A stretch of DNA of 27,894 nt from Caldilinea sp. CFX5. GTDB taxonomy: Bacteria > Chloroflexota > Anaerolineae > Caldilineales > Caldilineaceae. Below, piece after piece: positions 21,509 to 27,894 of the stretch (positions within the stretch are counted from its first letter, which is position 1; each line of letters opens with the position of its first letter). The notes beneath the pieces are model-generated. The model ran no database searches, was not told the origin of the DNA, and saw only the letters and a list, made by a program, of their open reading frames with translations. The DNA is taken from assembly GCA_021405325.1 (NCBI GenBank), contig QWII01000125.1, positions 1-27,894 on the forward strand, read 5' to 3'. The position numbers were made by a program, and so were the translations under genes.

Positions 21509-22903
21509 TCAATCCCCGCTATAAGCCATCTCCGGTTGCGGCATGGTGGCAGTCGCCTGGTTGCGCCGATTGCCCCACAACACCCGCCAGAGAATCTGCG
21601 GATGAAAAAGACTAGTCGGCGCGGCCATCAAATTCATCACCTTGAGAAAAGCGGTATAGACCATGGGATCATGATGGGTGGCCTGATGAACTTTGGCGAC
21701 ATAGGCGTTGATCAGATCAACGCCGGCGGGCTTCTTGCCTTCGGTCTCCGGGTAGCGGAAATCTTCCCCCACAGCCAACTGCCAGGGAATCTCAACGACC
21801 TTGGCCGCCGCCTTAAAGAAGTCGCGCCAGAGACCGGTGAGGGCTGGGCGACCAGTCAACAACTGATCCAGCGCCGCCGCCTGCATGGCCGCCGAGGTCA
21901 TGCCCTGGCCATAGACCGGGTTGAAGCTGCAAATGGCATCACCCAACACCAGGTAGCCTTCGGGGAAGCGCTTTAGCCCTTCATAGTGCCGGCGCAAACT
22001 GCCGGGGAACTTATGGGGAATGATGTCAGAAATTGGCTCCAGCCGCTGGAGCATGTTGTGTAGATCCGGGGCGGGCAGACTTTGAGCAAAAGCCATAAAC
22101 GCTTCCTCTTCCAGCGGGGGATGATCGCCGGCCCAACCGCCGAGGGTGCAGATCCAGCGGTCGCCTTCGATGGGGAAGATCAGGCCCGTCCGTTTGCCGT
22201 GGGGCGGATCAGAAGCGATCATGAGTAGGTCGGCGCCTTCCAGGTCGCCGAGTCTACGGCAGTAGAGGCGAGTAGCGTAGCCGACATTAGCTTTGACAAA
22301 GCTCTCTGTCGGTTTGGCGTACCCCGCTGCCGCCAACCATTTAGGCGACGCCGAGCCACGTCCGCTGGCATCAACAACCAGATGGGCGGTCAACGTGGCT
22401 TTTTCCTGATTGCTATTGCGGCGACTGATTGTCACCCCGGTGATGCGGCTCTGATCGGCGCTGAAGGCCAACCCTTCCACATCGCATTCGTCGATCACTT
22501 GCACATTGGGCAATGCCACCACCTGGCGGCGAATCTGCCATTCCAAAAAGGGGCGGCTCATCAAAGCGCCGATCATGCCGCTCTTGAATTGCTTGCGGTA
22601 GCCGCCAAAGGCGTGCCAGCGCATCCCCAATCCCATATCAGTGACAAAGGCGCCGCCGGCGATTAGGTCATTGACCAGGGTGGGGAAATAGGTCAGCATC
22701 GTTTCCAGCCCTTTGGCTAATAGACCATGCAGATGGCGGGTTTGGGGTTGGCCCTTGCGCGCTTCGGGTTGGTCATTGATCTTGTCCCGTTCCAGCAGTG
22801 TCACTTGGGTGAAATGGTTGCTTAGCACACGCGCCGTCAGCAGACCGGCCATGCTGCCGCCGATCACGATGGCATGGGTTGGTTGAATTGTTTGCGTCCT
22901 CAT
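21509..22903 (-). CDS. FAD-dependent monooxygenase, LasC-like epoxidase/hydroxylase type
   Basis: A 464-residue flavoprotein. The FAD-binding Rossmann motif is AIVIGGSMAGLL (G15-G16-S-M-A-G20) with VTLLERD following. RKGQPQTRHLHGLL and the later GDAICSFNPVYGQGMTSAA complete the group A monooxygenase pattern; the latter resembles polyether epoxidases (LasC/MonCI) and related FAD enzymes. It would use NAD(P)H and oxygen to hydroxylate or epoxidise an organic substrate. The frame is open to a GTG at 22918, but I chose ATG at 22903 because GGAG (22909-22912) is well spaced and the longer start would use bases of a target duplication. It is flanked tightly by two MITE-like elements. The substrate is unknown. 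Confidence 0.85.
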   Translation of the reverse strand: MRTQTIQPTHAIVIGGSMAGLLTARVLSNHFTQVTLLERDKINDQPEARKGQPQTRHLHGLLAKGLETMLTYFPTLVNDLIAGGAFVTDMGLGMRWHAFGGYRKQFKSGMIGALMSRPFLEWQIRRQVVALPNVQVIDECDVEGLAFSADQSRITGVTISRRNSNQEKATLTAHLVVDASGRGSASPKWLAAAGYAKPTESFVKANVGYATRLYCRRLGDLEGADLLMIASDPPHGKRTGLIFPIEGDRWICTLGGWAGDHPPLEEEAFMAFAQSLPAPDLHNMLQRLEPISDIIPHKFPGSLRRHYEGLKRFPEGYLVLGDAICSFNPVYGQGMTSAAMQAAALDQLLTGRPALTGLWRDFFKAAAKVVEIPWQLAVGEDFRYPETEGKKPAGVDLINAYVAKVHQATHHDPMVYTAFLKVMNLMAAPTSLFHPQILWRVLWGNRRNQATATMPQPEMAYSGD

Positions 22904-22923
22904 TTTGATTGTCTCCACTGTTT

Positions 22924-23060
22924 GTAACTACCAAGCCACCCCTCCCGCGCCTAGAAGCGGTTGCCTACCAGGCGCGCTCCCCTGCTAAGGGAGGGAACGG
23001 TCGAGCGTACCACGGTTCCCTCCCTTAGCAGGGGAGGGGTAGGGAGGGGTTAGTCGTTAC
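22924..23060. mobile_element. 137-bp MITE-like element, right copy (inverted), with 8-bp target duplication
   Basis: This copy starts GTAACTACC and ends GTCGTTAC. It is the inverted counterpart of 21363-21499, differing at about five of 137 positions. It is flanked by CACTGTTT on both sides (22916-22923 and 23061-23068), a perfect 8-bp duplication different from that of the left copy. It separates the monooxygenase ribosome site (22912-22909) from any original promoter. Confidence 0.88.
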
Positions 23061-23115
23061 CACTGTTTTTACTTACTTGCTTTGTCCTTGCGTTCGCACA
23101 ACTGGTTGGTTGTAG

Positions 23116-23372
23116 TGTCGCACGGGGCGCTGGTCACTCACCAGCTCAGCTTCTACTCACTTTTTGTTCACTTTCAGTCTAGTGGTGACCACGTTTTTGA
23201 TCGTTTCGGTCGCGTTTGCTCAATCAACGCCTAACCTAGACTTACGCAGCGTGACAGAACAGCTTGGGTCTGACGCACCAAGTGATGAGGCCGACTATGA
23301 CGGGATGGACGAGGTGGATGAGGATCTAAACTCTTATAATCCAGCGCAGCCGCGCTACCTGAACCCGCGCCG
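23116..23372 (+). pseudogene. Possible 5' fragment of a secreted acidic protein
   Basis: An open plus-strand frame reads a hydrophobic signal-like segment (FSLVVTTFLIVSVAFAQS, cleavage possible after FAQ or AFA), then an acidic stretch (SDEADYDGMDEVDEDLNSYN) and RYLNPRRYDLL. It looks like the start of an exported protein. Only TTG (23164) or an upstream non-ATG start is available and there is no ribosome site. The frame then continues antisense through the 3' end of the MFS gene, which is unlikely to be coding. A truncated gene, or chance, is the best reading. No other gene is seen in 23069-23372. Confidence 0.28.
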
Positions 23373-25646
23373 CTATGATTTGCTGGTGACAACCGGCATC
23401 TCTGCCAGTTCATGCAAGGTATGGAGGAGGAGTAACACGTACTCAAGGCGCGCCGCGCCAAGGTGGGTCAACTGCGTGGCGCACGCCATTAAGACAAGTT
23501 GGGCGCCCTCAGGCAAGCGTTCGGCCGGCAGATGGTCGATCAACGTTGACAACTGCGTGGCGCCCCCGGCCAGATCGTTGCGCGCGAGTAGACCACTTGC
23601 GGTATCCAGGGCAGCAAGCGCTTGTCCATCTTCCGCAGCCAGTTTGCCGATCTTGCGGCGCAGGCTGGCGGCGGCTTGCGCCAGCGCCGTTCCTGTTTCG
23701 GCCCGTGCCTGGCGGAGTAACTGGATGAAATAATGCTCGTCGCCTACAGTGCGCGCTACGGCCAATGCCAACTCCATGCGGGTGCTTTCATCATCGGCTT
23801 CTTGCAACAAAGTCAGCAGGATGGGCGTCGCTTCTTTGGCCTTGAGCTTGCCCAGCGCCGAAGCATAGGCGATGCGCAGACCATAGTCCGGTTCAACGTG
23901 CAGGCGCGTCAACAATTCGGGGATGCTATCACGGTCGCCCAGCGTCGCCAGGGAGCGGGCGCAATGGGATTGGATCGAACGATAGGTGGAATTTAGCCCC
24001 TCGCGCAGTGGCGGTAAGGCGCGGGCATCCTCCATCCGCCCCAAGGCCCAGGCGGCAATGACACTGAGCGCCGGCGATTTGCCCTGCATGATGGCGATCA
24101 ACTCATCCGTCAATCGGGGGTCGGGCCGCATCCGAGCAATGGAGATGATCGCTTCATAGCGCACATTAAAACGGGGGTCGCGCAGGGCGTCGAGCAGCTC
24201 ATCGACCGTCAGATGACTCTGCGCCTGGCCCAGCCGTTCGGTCATAAAGACGGCGGCCCGTTCATCATGGGCGCGATGGTAGCGGATCATCGACTCAAAG
24301 GCGCGCAATGGGTTGCCTTGCAAAAAAAGGCCGGCAAATTGCCCTGTGCTGACGCCGCTGTCGCCGCGCACCTGGCGAAAGATCCAGAGACTGGCCGCCG
24401 TCAAGAACAAGGCCAACGCCATCAGAACCGTATATTGGTCAAGCCGCCAGGCGCCGATCTGAAACGAAAAGCCCGCCATTGCATCCAGCGCCCGTCCGCC
24501 CAACATCTGGCTTGTCCCGGTGATGAGGCCGGCCAGAGCGTAATAGAGCGCCATGTATTCGGTGCTTTGGGCTGCCGGTACGACGTTGACAAAGAGCAGC
24601 CGCGCTGAGCCAATCGCCCAGCCCACATCGCCAATGCCTTGGAGAACGGCAATACCGAGCGCAAAGAGCAAGCTCCACTCTGAATGATGAGGCATGACAA
24701 ACCACAAGACCGGCAAGAGCAGCCGAATAATCAGACCACTCATCATCACCGGTTTGCTGCCGTAGCGATCCGACGCCCAGCCCCAGAGATAGCCGGCCAC
24801 CAGCCCACCGGCCAATGCCCCGATGGTCAAGCGCACCACATTACCTTCACTCAGGCCGACGGTCTGGCGCATAAAGAGGGGCAAAAAGGAGAGCAGCGGC
24901 GTAAAGCCGACAATGATCAGCCCGACGCCGAGCATATAGCGGCGAAAGTTGGCATCGCGCCCGACGGCCAGCACCCGCCGTAGATCAATCTTGGCCGCCA
25001 CTGGGCGGGGCGCGCCCCCCGGCACCTGTGCATAGGCCCAGACTGACACAAAACCGGCCACCACGCCGGCGCTGATCAACAACATAAAGCCGGTGAGGCC
25101 TGTCGTGCGTTCAATGACAAACCCGGCGACTACCACCACCGCAAAGCTGGCAATGGTGCAAAAGAGATTGCTGGTGGCGTAATATTTGCCCCGCACACTG
25201 TCAGGAATGTACTCCTGTACCCAGGGATAAGCCGCGGTGTCCGCCACGGCTTTGCAGAGGGCAAAACCGGCGGTGATCCCGGCAACAAAGAGCGAAGCGG
25301 CGCCCGTGCCAAAGGTCGCCGCCACCCAAGGGGTCAGCAACAGAAAGGCGGTGATCACCTTGCGCAGGCCAAAGAAGGTGACAAAGGTGCGTTTATAGCC
25401 AAAGCGGGCCGCGGCCGGTGCAATAAAGAGCGCCAGCGTCCCAGCAAAGGGGATGAGCGAGAGCAGCGAGCCGATCTCGGTCTTGTTGAGGCCCAGCTTA
25501 TCCAAAAAAAGGATAAAGACGGAGCCAAAGAAGATCAACTGGGAAAAGATCGTAATGCTGGTGTCCGCGGCAATGCTCCAGGGCAAGCCGCGTAGCTTCT
25601 CGACATTGGTTGGTTCCGTTTGCGTTGGTGATGCAGTTGTGATCAT
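23373..25646 (-). CDS. MFS transporter fused to a C-terminal HEAT-repeat domain
   Basis: A 757-residue protein. Residues about 20-425 contain roughly twelve transmembrane helices with MFS loop features (for example GYLWGWASDRYGSKPVMMSG between helices). Residues about 480-700 are soluble helical repeats of HEAT/PBS-lyase type (LLDALRDPRFNVRYEAI, SVIAAWALGRMEDARALPP, RIAYASALGKLKAKEATPIL). The tail is helical. Plain MFS exporters are about 400-450 residues, so the second half is an added cytoplasmic scaffold, perhaps for protein binding or regulation. The cargo is unknown. AAGAGAG precedes the ATG at 25646. The gene lies downstream of the tungstate genes but is separated by a nested hairpin. 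Confidence 0.88.
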   Translation of the reverse strand: MITTASPTQTEPTNVEKLRGLPWSIAADTSITIFSQLIFFGSVFILFLDKLGLNKTEIGSLLSLIPFAGTLALFIAPAAARFGYKRTFVTFFGLRKVITAFLLLTPWVAATFGTGAASLFVAGITAGFALCKAVADTAAYPWVQEYIPDSVRGKYYATSNLFCTIASFAVVVVAGFVIERTTGLTGFMLLISAGVVAGFVSVWAYAQVPGGAPRPVAAKIDLRRVLAVGRDANFRRYMLGVGLIIVGFTPLLSFLPLFMRQTVGLSEGNVVRLTIGALAGGLVAGYLWGWASDRYGSKPVMMSGLIIRLLLPVLWFVMPHHSEWSLLFALGIAVLQGIGDVGWAIGSARLLFVNVVPAAQSTEYMALYYALAGLITGTSQMLGGRALDAMAGFSFQIGAWRLDQYTVLMALALFLTAASLWIFRQVRGDSGVSTGQFAGLFLQGNPLRAFESMIRYHRAHDERAAVFMTERLGQAQSHLTVDELLDALRDPRFNVRYEAIISIARMRPDPRLTDELIAIMQGKSPALSVIAAWALGRMEDARALPPLREGLNSTYRSIQSHCARSLATLGDRDSIPELLTRLHVEPDYGLRIAYASALGKLKAKEATPILLTLLQEADDESTRMELALAVARTVGDEHYFIQLLRQARAETGTALAQAAASLRRKIGKLAAEDGQALAALDTASGLLARNDLAGGATQLSTLIDHLPAERLPEGAQLVLMACATQLTHLGAARLEYVLLLLHTLHELAEMPVVTSKS

Positions 25647-25749
25647 GGCTCTCTTGGTTCATCAGTCAATCAGGATTCGTCATGATCGTAAGTATACTGC
25701 AAGTAGGTCGATTGTTACTAGTTGCAAGGGAAGAGGTGGTTCTGTTAGA

Positions 25750-25835
25750 TTCTGTTGACATTTCGTGGTAGCCCCTGAAACACCTGACAGGTTTTGGCAA
25801 CCTGTCAGGTGTGTGCGTCGCAAATGTCAACAGAA
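25750..25835. repeat. Nested double inverted repeat
   Basis: The outer arms 25750-25763 and 25822-25835 (TTCTGTTGACATTT type) are perfectly complementary over 14 bases. Inside, 25780-25793 pairs with 25799-25812 over 14 bases with a 5-base loop (ACACCTGACAGGTT type, a word I have seen dispersed in other genomes). The repeat begins 12 bases beyond the tupB stop and could end that transcript. A possible MFS promoter -10, TATACT, lies at 25696-25691 on the minus strand with no clear -35. Confidence 0.85.
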
Positions 25836-25846
25836 CCTAGAAAAGT

Positions 25847-26491
25847 TTACCGCACCTGCGCCTTACCTAAGCGTAATACAAAAGCATTAATCAACGCCGA
25901 AATGACCAATAGCAGCCCGCCTAACGCCAAGGCCAGGTCAAAGTTCCCCTGGCGTGTTTCCAGAACAATCGCGGTGGTCAACACACGGGTCTGGCCGTCA
26001 ATATTCCCGCCGACCAGCATGACCGCGCCGACTTCGGAAAAAATGCGGCCAAAGGCGGCGATGATCCCCACTAAGACCCCACCACGTGCTTCTCCCAACA
26101 ATGTCCACATTTCCTGCCAGGGCGAAGCCGCCCAGGAACGCAAGAGAAGCCGCAAGTCGGGGTTCAGCGCCTCAAACGCGGTTTGGGTCAGCGCGGCTAC
26201 CATCGGCAGCGCGATGATCACCTGGGCCACAATAATCGCCCGCGGCGTAAAGAGCCAGCCCCACAGCCCCAGCGGCCCACTCCGAGAAAGCAGCAAATAG
26301 ACCAGCAGCCCCACCACCACCGTGGGGAAGCCCATCCCTGTGTAGATGACCAGTTCCCACCAGCGCTTGCTCCGCTTGGCATATAACCCCACCCACGCCC
26401 CCAATGGCACGCCCAGCAGCACCGCCAGGCACAGCGCCACACCGGAGACATAAAGGGAAAGACCGACAATAGGCGCTAGGGTTGACCACAT
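25847..26491 (-). CDS. tupB: Tungstate-type ABC transporter permease
   Basis: A 214-residue permease with about five or six helices. The conserved loop reads RSWAASPWQEMWTLLGEARGG followed by GRIFSEVGAVMLVGGNI, typical of TupB/WtpB-like tungstate or molybdate permeases. It would move the oxyanion delivered by TupA into the cytoplasm for molybdo- or tungsto-enzymes. The ATG at 26491 has no Shine-Dalgarno sequence, since tandem 8-base repeats run to within seven bases of it. The ATPase gene tupC, which usually follows, is absent; the MFS gene comes next instead. Confidence 0.88.
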   Translation of the reverse strand: MWSTLAPIVGLSLYVSGVALCLAVLLGVPLGAWVGLYAKRSKRWWELVIYTGMGFPTVVVGLLVYLLLSRSGPLGLWGWLFTPRAIIVAQVIIALPMVAALTQTAFEALNPDLRLLLRSWAASPWQEMWTLLGEARGGVLVGIIAAFGRIFSEVGAVMLVGGNIDGQTRVLTTAIVLETRQGNFDLALALGGLLLVISALINAFVLRLGKAQVR

Positions 26492-26498
26492 GGTGTGT

Positions 26499-26600
26499 AG
26501 GTAAATAGGTAGACAGGTAGACAGGTAGACAGGTAGATAGGTAGATAGGTAGATAGGTGGGTACGGTGAAAATACCTGTGTACCTGTCTATCTAACCTAC
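26499..26600. repeat. 8-base tandem repeat (eight units) and partial inverted counterpart in the tupA-tupB gap
   Basis: Eight units of 8 bases (AGGTAAAT, three AGGTAGAC, three AGGTAGAT, AGGTGGGT) fill 26499-26562. The segment 26574-26600 is their imperfect inverted counterpart (ACCTGT...ATCTAACCTAC) and includes the tupA stop codon (26599-26597). The gap could form a long hairpin, and unit number may vary between strains. Confidence 0.9.
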
Positions 26601-27475
26601 TGGCTGTTCGGGTAGAAAAGCGGCTGGCCAAACTGCTCTTTGCCGTAGTCGCCGATCATCTGTTGGGTTTCGGGGGCGGTGAGCCATTCGGCAAATTGGG
26701 TGGCCAGGTCAAAGTTGACGCCAGGGTGCTTTTCAGGGTTCACAGGGATGACGCCGTAGGGATTAAGCAGCGCTTTGTCACCGTTCTGGTCGATGGTGGC
26801 GCCGCCGACTAAAACGGTTAAGCTCGGCAGATTTTCCTGCATGGAAAGCCAGGTGCCGCGATCGGCCAGGGTGTAGGCCAGCTTTTCGTTGGCAAAGAGC
26901 AGCGTTTCGCCCATGCCCTGGCCAACGGAAAGATACCAACCGCTATCGACCGTGGGCGTGATGCCGGCGGCGGCCCAGAGGCTCTTTTCTTTGGTGTGGG
27001 TGCCGGAGTCATCACCGCGCGAGGCAAAAGGTGATTGCGTTTCGGCAATTTTGGGCAATGCTTCTTTCGCCAATGCTAGACCGCCAATCCCAGCCGGATC
27101 AGCGGTTGGGCCGACGATCACATAATCGTTGTACATGACATCCAAGCGGTTGATCCCGTCGCCGTCGGCCACAAACTTGTCTTCACGCGCCCGTGCATGA
27201 ACCAGCACAACATCGGCGTCCCCCTTTGTCCCGATTTCGAGCGCCTGCCCTGTACCCACGGCGACGACATCGACCCGCGCATTATATTTCTGTTCAAAGT
27301 CCGGTAAAATGGCGTCCAACAGACCGGAGTCAGCGGTGCTGGTGGTGGTGGCAAGGCGCAAGACGGTCGGCTCGGTGGTGGTTGTCGCCGTGTCCGGCGG
27401 GGCGACAATCGGCTGACAAGCGGCGACCGTTGCCAGCAGCAGCAAGCTCAAAAGAAAACGGGTAAAACGAAACAT
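26597..27475 (-). CDS. tupA: Tungstate-binding lipoprotein of the TupABC-type transporter
   Basis: A 292-residue periplasm-side binding protein. The signal peptide ends in lipobox ATVAAC with C20 as the lipid-attached cysteine. The family signature LRLATTTSTADSGLLD (about 39-54) and SRGDDSGTHTKE are characteristic of TupA. It should bind tungstate (or molybdate) at high affinity. The ATG at 27475 has GAAGGAG upstream. A ModE-like inverted repeat lies 32-54 bases before the start, so metal-dependent repression is likely. The stop codon is embedded in a repeated TAGGT-type word. Confidence 0.92.
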   Translation of the reverse strand: MFRFTRFLLSLLLLATVAACQPIVAPPDTATTTTEPTVLRLATTTSTADSGLLDAILPDFEQKYNARVDVVAVGTGQALEIGTKGDADVVLVHARAREDKFVADGDGINRLDVMYNDYVIVGPTADPAGIGGLALAKEALPKIAETQSPFASRGDDSGTHTKEKSLWAAAGITPTVDSGWYLSVGQGMGETLLFANEKLAYTLADRGTWLSMQENLPSLTVLVGGATIDQNGDKALLNPYGVIPVNPEKHPGVNFDLATQFAEWLTAPETQQMIGDYGKEQFGQPLFYPNSQ

Positions 27476-27506
27476 CTTAAGTCTCCTTCACATGATGGGT
27501 TAATAA

Positions 27507-27529
27507 CGTTATGTTTTAAAAGCATAACG
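27507..27529. promoter_or_regulatory. ModE/TunR-like operator upstream of tupA
   Basis: CGTTATG (27507-27513) and CATAACG (27523-27529) form a perfect 7-bp inverted repeat with 9 bases between. The half-sites resemble the CGTTAT...ATAACG of E. coli ModE sites as I recall them. It overlaps the region where the tupA -10 should lie (candidate -35 TTGAAT upstream on the minus strand). A ModE-like gene is immediately upstream. Confidence 0.72.
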
Positions 27530-27552
27530 CTTTCGCCACATTCAAGCAAACT

Positions 27553-27894
27553 TCAGGAAGGGTGATCCATTGTTGGAAAGGTAGCGGCGTAACGCTGTTG
27601 GATCTCCTGCTCCAAACCGGCGGCAAAAGTGCGGAATTGGGCAATCGCTTGTTGGGCGGCTGGCGTCAGTTGGGCACCGCCACCACCGGCGCCACCTACA
27701 GCCGTCACTAAGACCGGTGCGCCCAGGCCGCGCTCGATCTCCTGCACCTTCTCCCAGGCGCGGCGATAGGGAACACCCAGTTGCTTGGCCGCCGCGCTGA
27801 TTGAGCCGGTGGCGGCGATGGCTTCCAACAGTTGCACTCGCCACGGGCTAAGGACGACATTGCCATCCGCTTCCAGCCAGACATTAAATTTAGG
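27553..27894 (-). CDS. ModE-like winged-helix regulator (partial at window end)
   Basis: The frame is open to the right edge, giving 113 residues without its first codons. The visible part begins KFNVWLEADGNVVLS, then LLEAIAATGSISAAAKQLG (helix-turn-helix) and PYRRAWEKVQEIE, then GGAGGGGAQLTPAA. This is the N-terminal ModE DNA-binding domain; no molybdate-binding TOBE domains follow, so it resembles short ModE/TunR-type regulators. It probably senses molybdate or tungstate, directly or not, and controls tupA through the inverted repeat at 27507-27529. It ends 77 bases before the tupA start on the same strand. Confidence 0.85.
   Translation of the reverse strand, partial: PKFNVWLEADGNVVLSPWRVQLLEAIAATGSISAAAKQLGVPYRRAWEKVQEIERGLGAPVLVTAVGGAGGGGAQLTPAAQQAIAQFRTFAAGLEQEIQQRYAATFPTMDHPS

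Noticed and set aside
22904..22918. GTG start for the FAD monooxygenase
   Set aside because: It uses bases of the target duplication and has no ribosome site; ATG 22903 is preceded by GGAG at good spacing.
21363..23060. Composite transposon carrying the FAD monooxygenase between two inverted elements
   Set aside because: Each 137-bp element has its own different 8-bp duplication, which shows two independent insertions rather than one transposed unit.
23373..23733. Plus-strand coding continuation of the secreted-like frame
   Set aside because: It is antisense to the clearly coding HEAT-repeat end of the MFS gene and its residues look random (many R, S, A, P).
26499..26562. CRISPR-like repeat array
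   Set aside because: Units are 8 bases, directly joined with no spacers; it is a simple tandem repeat.

Overview
The window looks like a chromosomal segment of a Chloroflexota bacterium (Anaerolineae/Caldilineae-like heterotroph). That assignment is inference from gene content: CUT1 sugar ABC transporter, several sugar-acid enzymes, a LasC-like FAD monooxygenase, MFS-HEAT fusion, HicAB and DUF2887 proteins. The style of the intergenic DNA, with long hairpins built of short words in nearly every gap, also fits. No rRNA, tRNA or CRISPR array was seen.

Layout. (1) 13-4761, minus strand: a sugar-acid block with an enolase-superfamily protein, an aldo/keto reductase, a DapA-family lyase, and an RraA-family aldolase overlapping a YkvA-like membrane protein. 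(2) 4948-5528: hicA-hicB toxin-antitoxin pair. (3) 5752-10369, plus strand: a Gfo/Idh/MocA oxidoreductase, then a CUT1 sugar ABC transporter (two permeases and a lipoprotein binding protein; no ATPase here), closed by a strong bidirectional terminator. (4) 10429-11737, minus: a two-gene module (106-residue protein plus nucleotidyltransferase) that was duplicated. One copy has lost nearly all of its nucleotidyltransferase. (5) 11884-13335: a sulfatase transcribed divergently from that module. (6) 13410-16687 and 16712-19021, minus: a cytoplasmic TPR hybrid sensor kinase followed 24 bases later by a mannonate-dehydratase-like enolase, then a DUF2887/Rpn-like protein overlapping an HtpX-type protease. 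(7) 19221-21253, minus: a D-2-hydroxyacid dehydrogenase and an unknown membrane protein. (8) 21363-23060: a LasC-like FAD monooxygenase flanked by two inverted 137-bp MITE-like elements, each with its own perfect 8-bp target duplication. (9) 23373-25646: an MFS transporter fused to a HEAT-repeat domain. (10) 25847-27894, minus: a tungstate-type uptake locus (ModE-like regulator, tupA, tupB) with a ModE-like operator and no ATPase gene.

How the genes may work together (inference): the ABC transporter would import an oligo- or sulfated sugar, the cytoplasmic sulfatase would desulfate it, and Gfo/Idh plus the two enolase-type dehydratases would give 2-keto-3-deoxy acids. The DapA- or RraA-type enzymes would cleave these to pyruvate plus an aldehyde, which the aldo/keto reductase and 2-hydroxyacid dehydrogenase could reduce. 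The sensor kinase could report on this flux. The actual substrate cannot be read from the sequence.

The most unusual features are not the enzymes. They are the intergenic hairpins that grow out of stop codons, the MITE pair with clean target duplications, and the decayed copy of the nucleotidyltransferase module.
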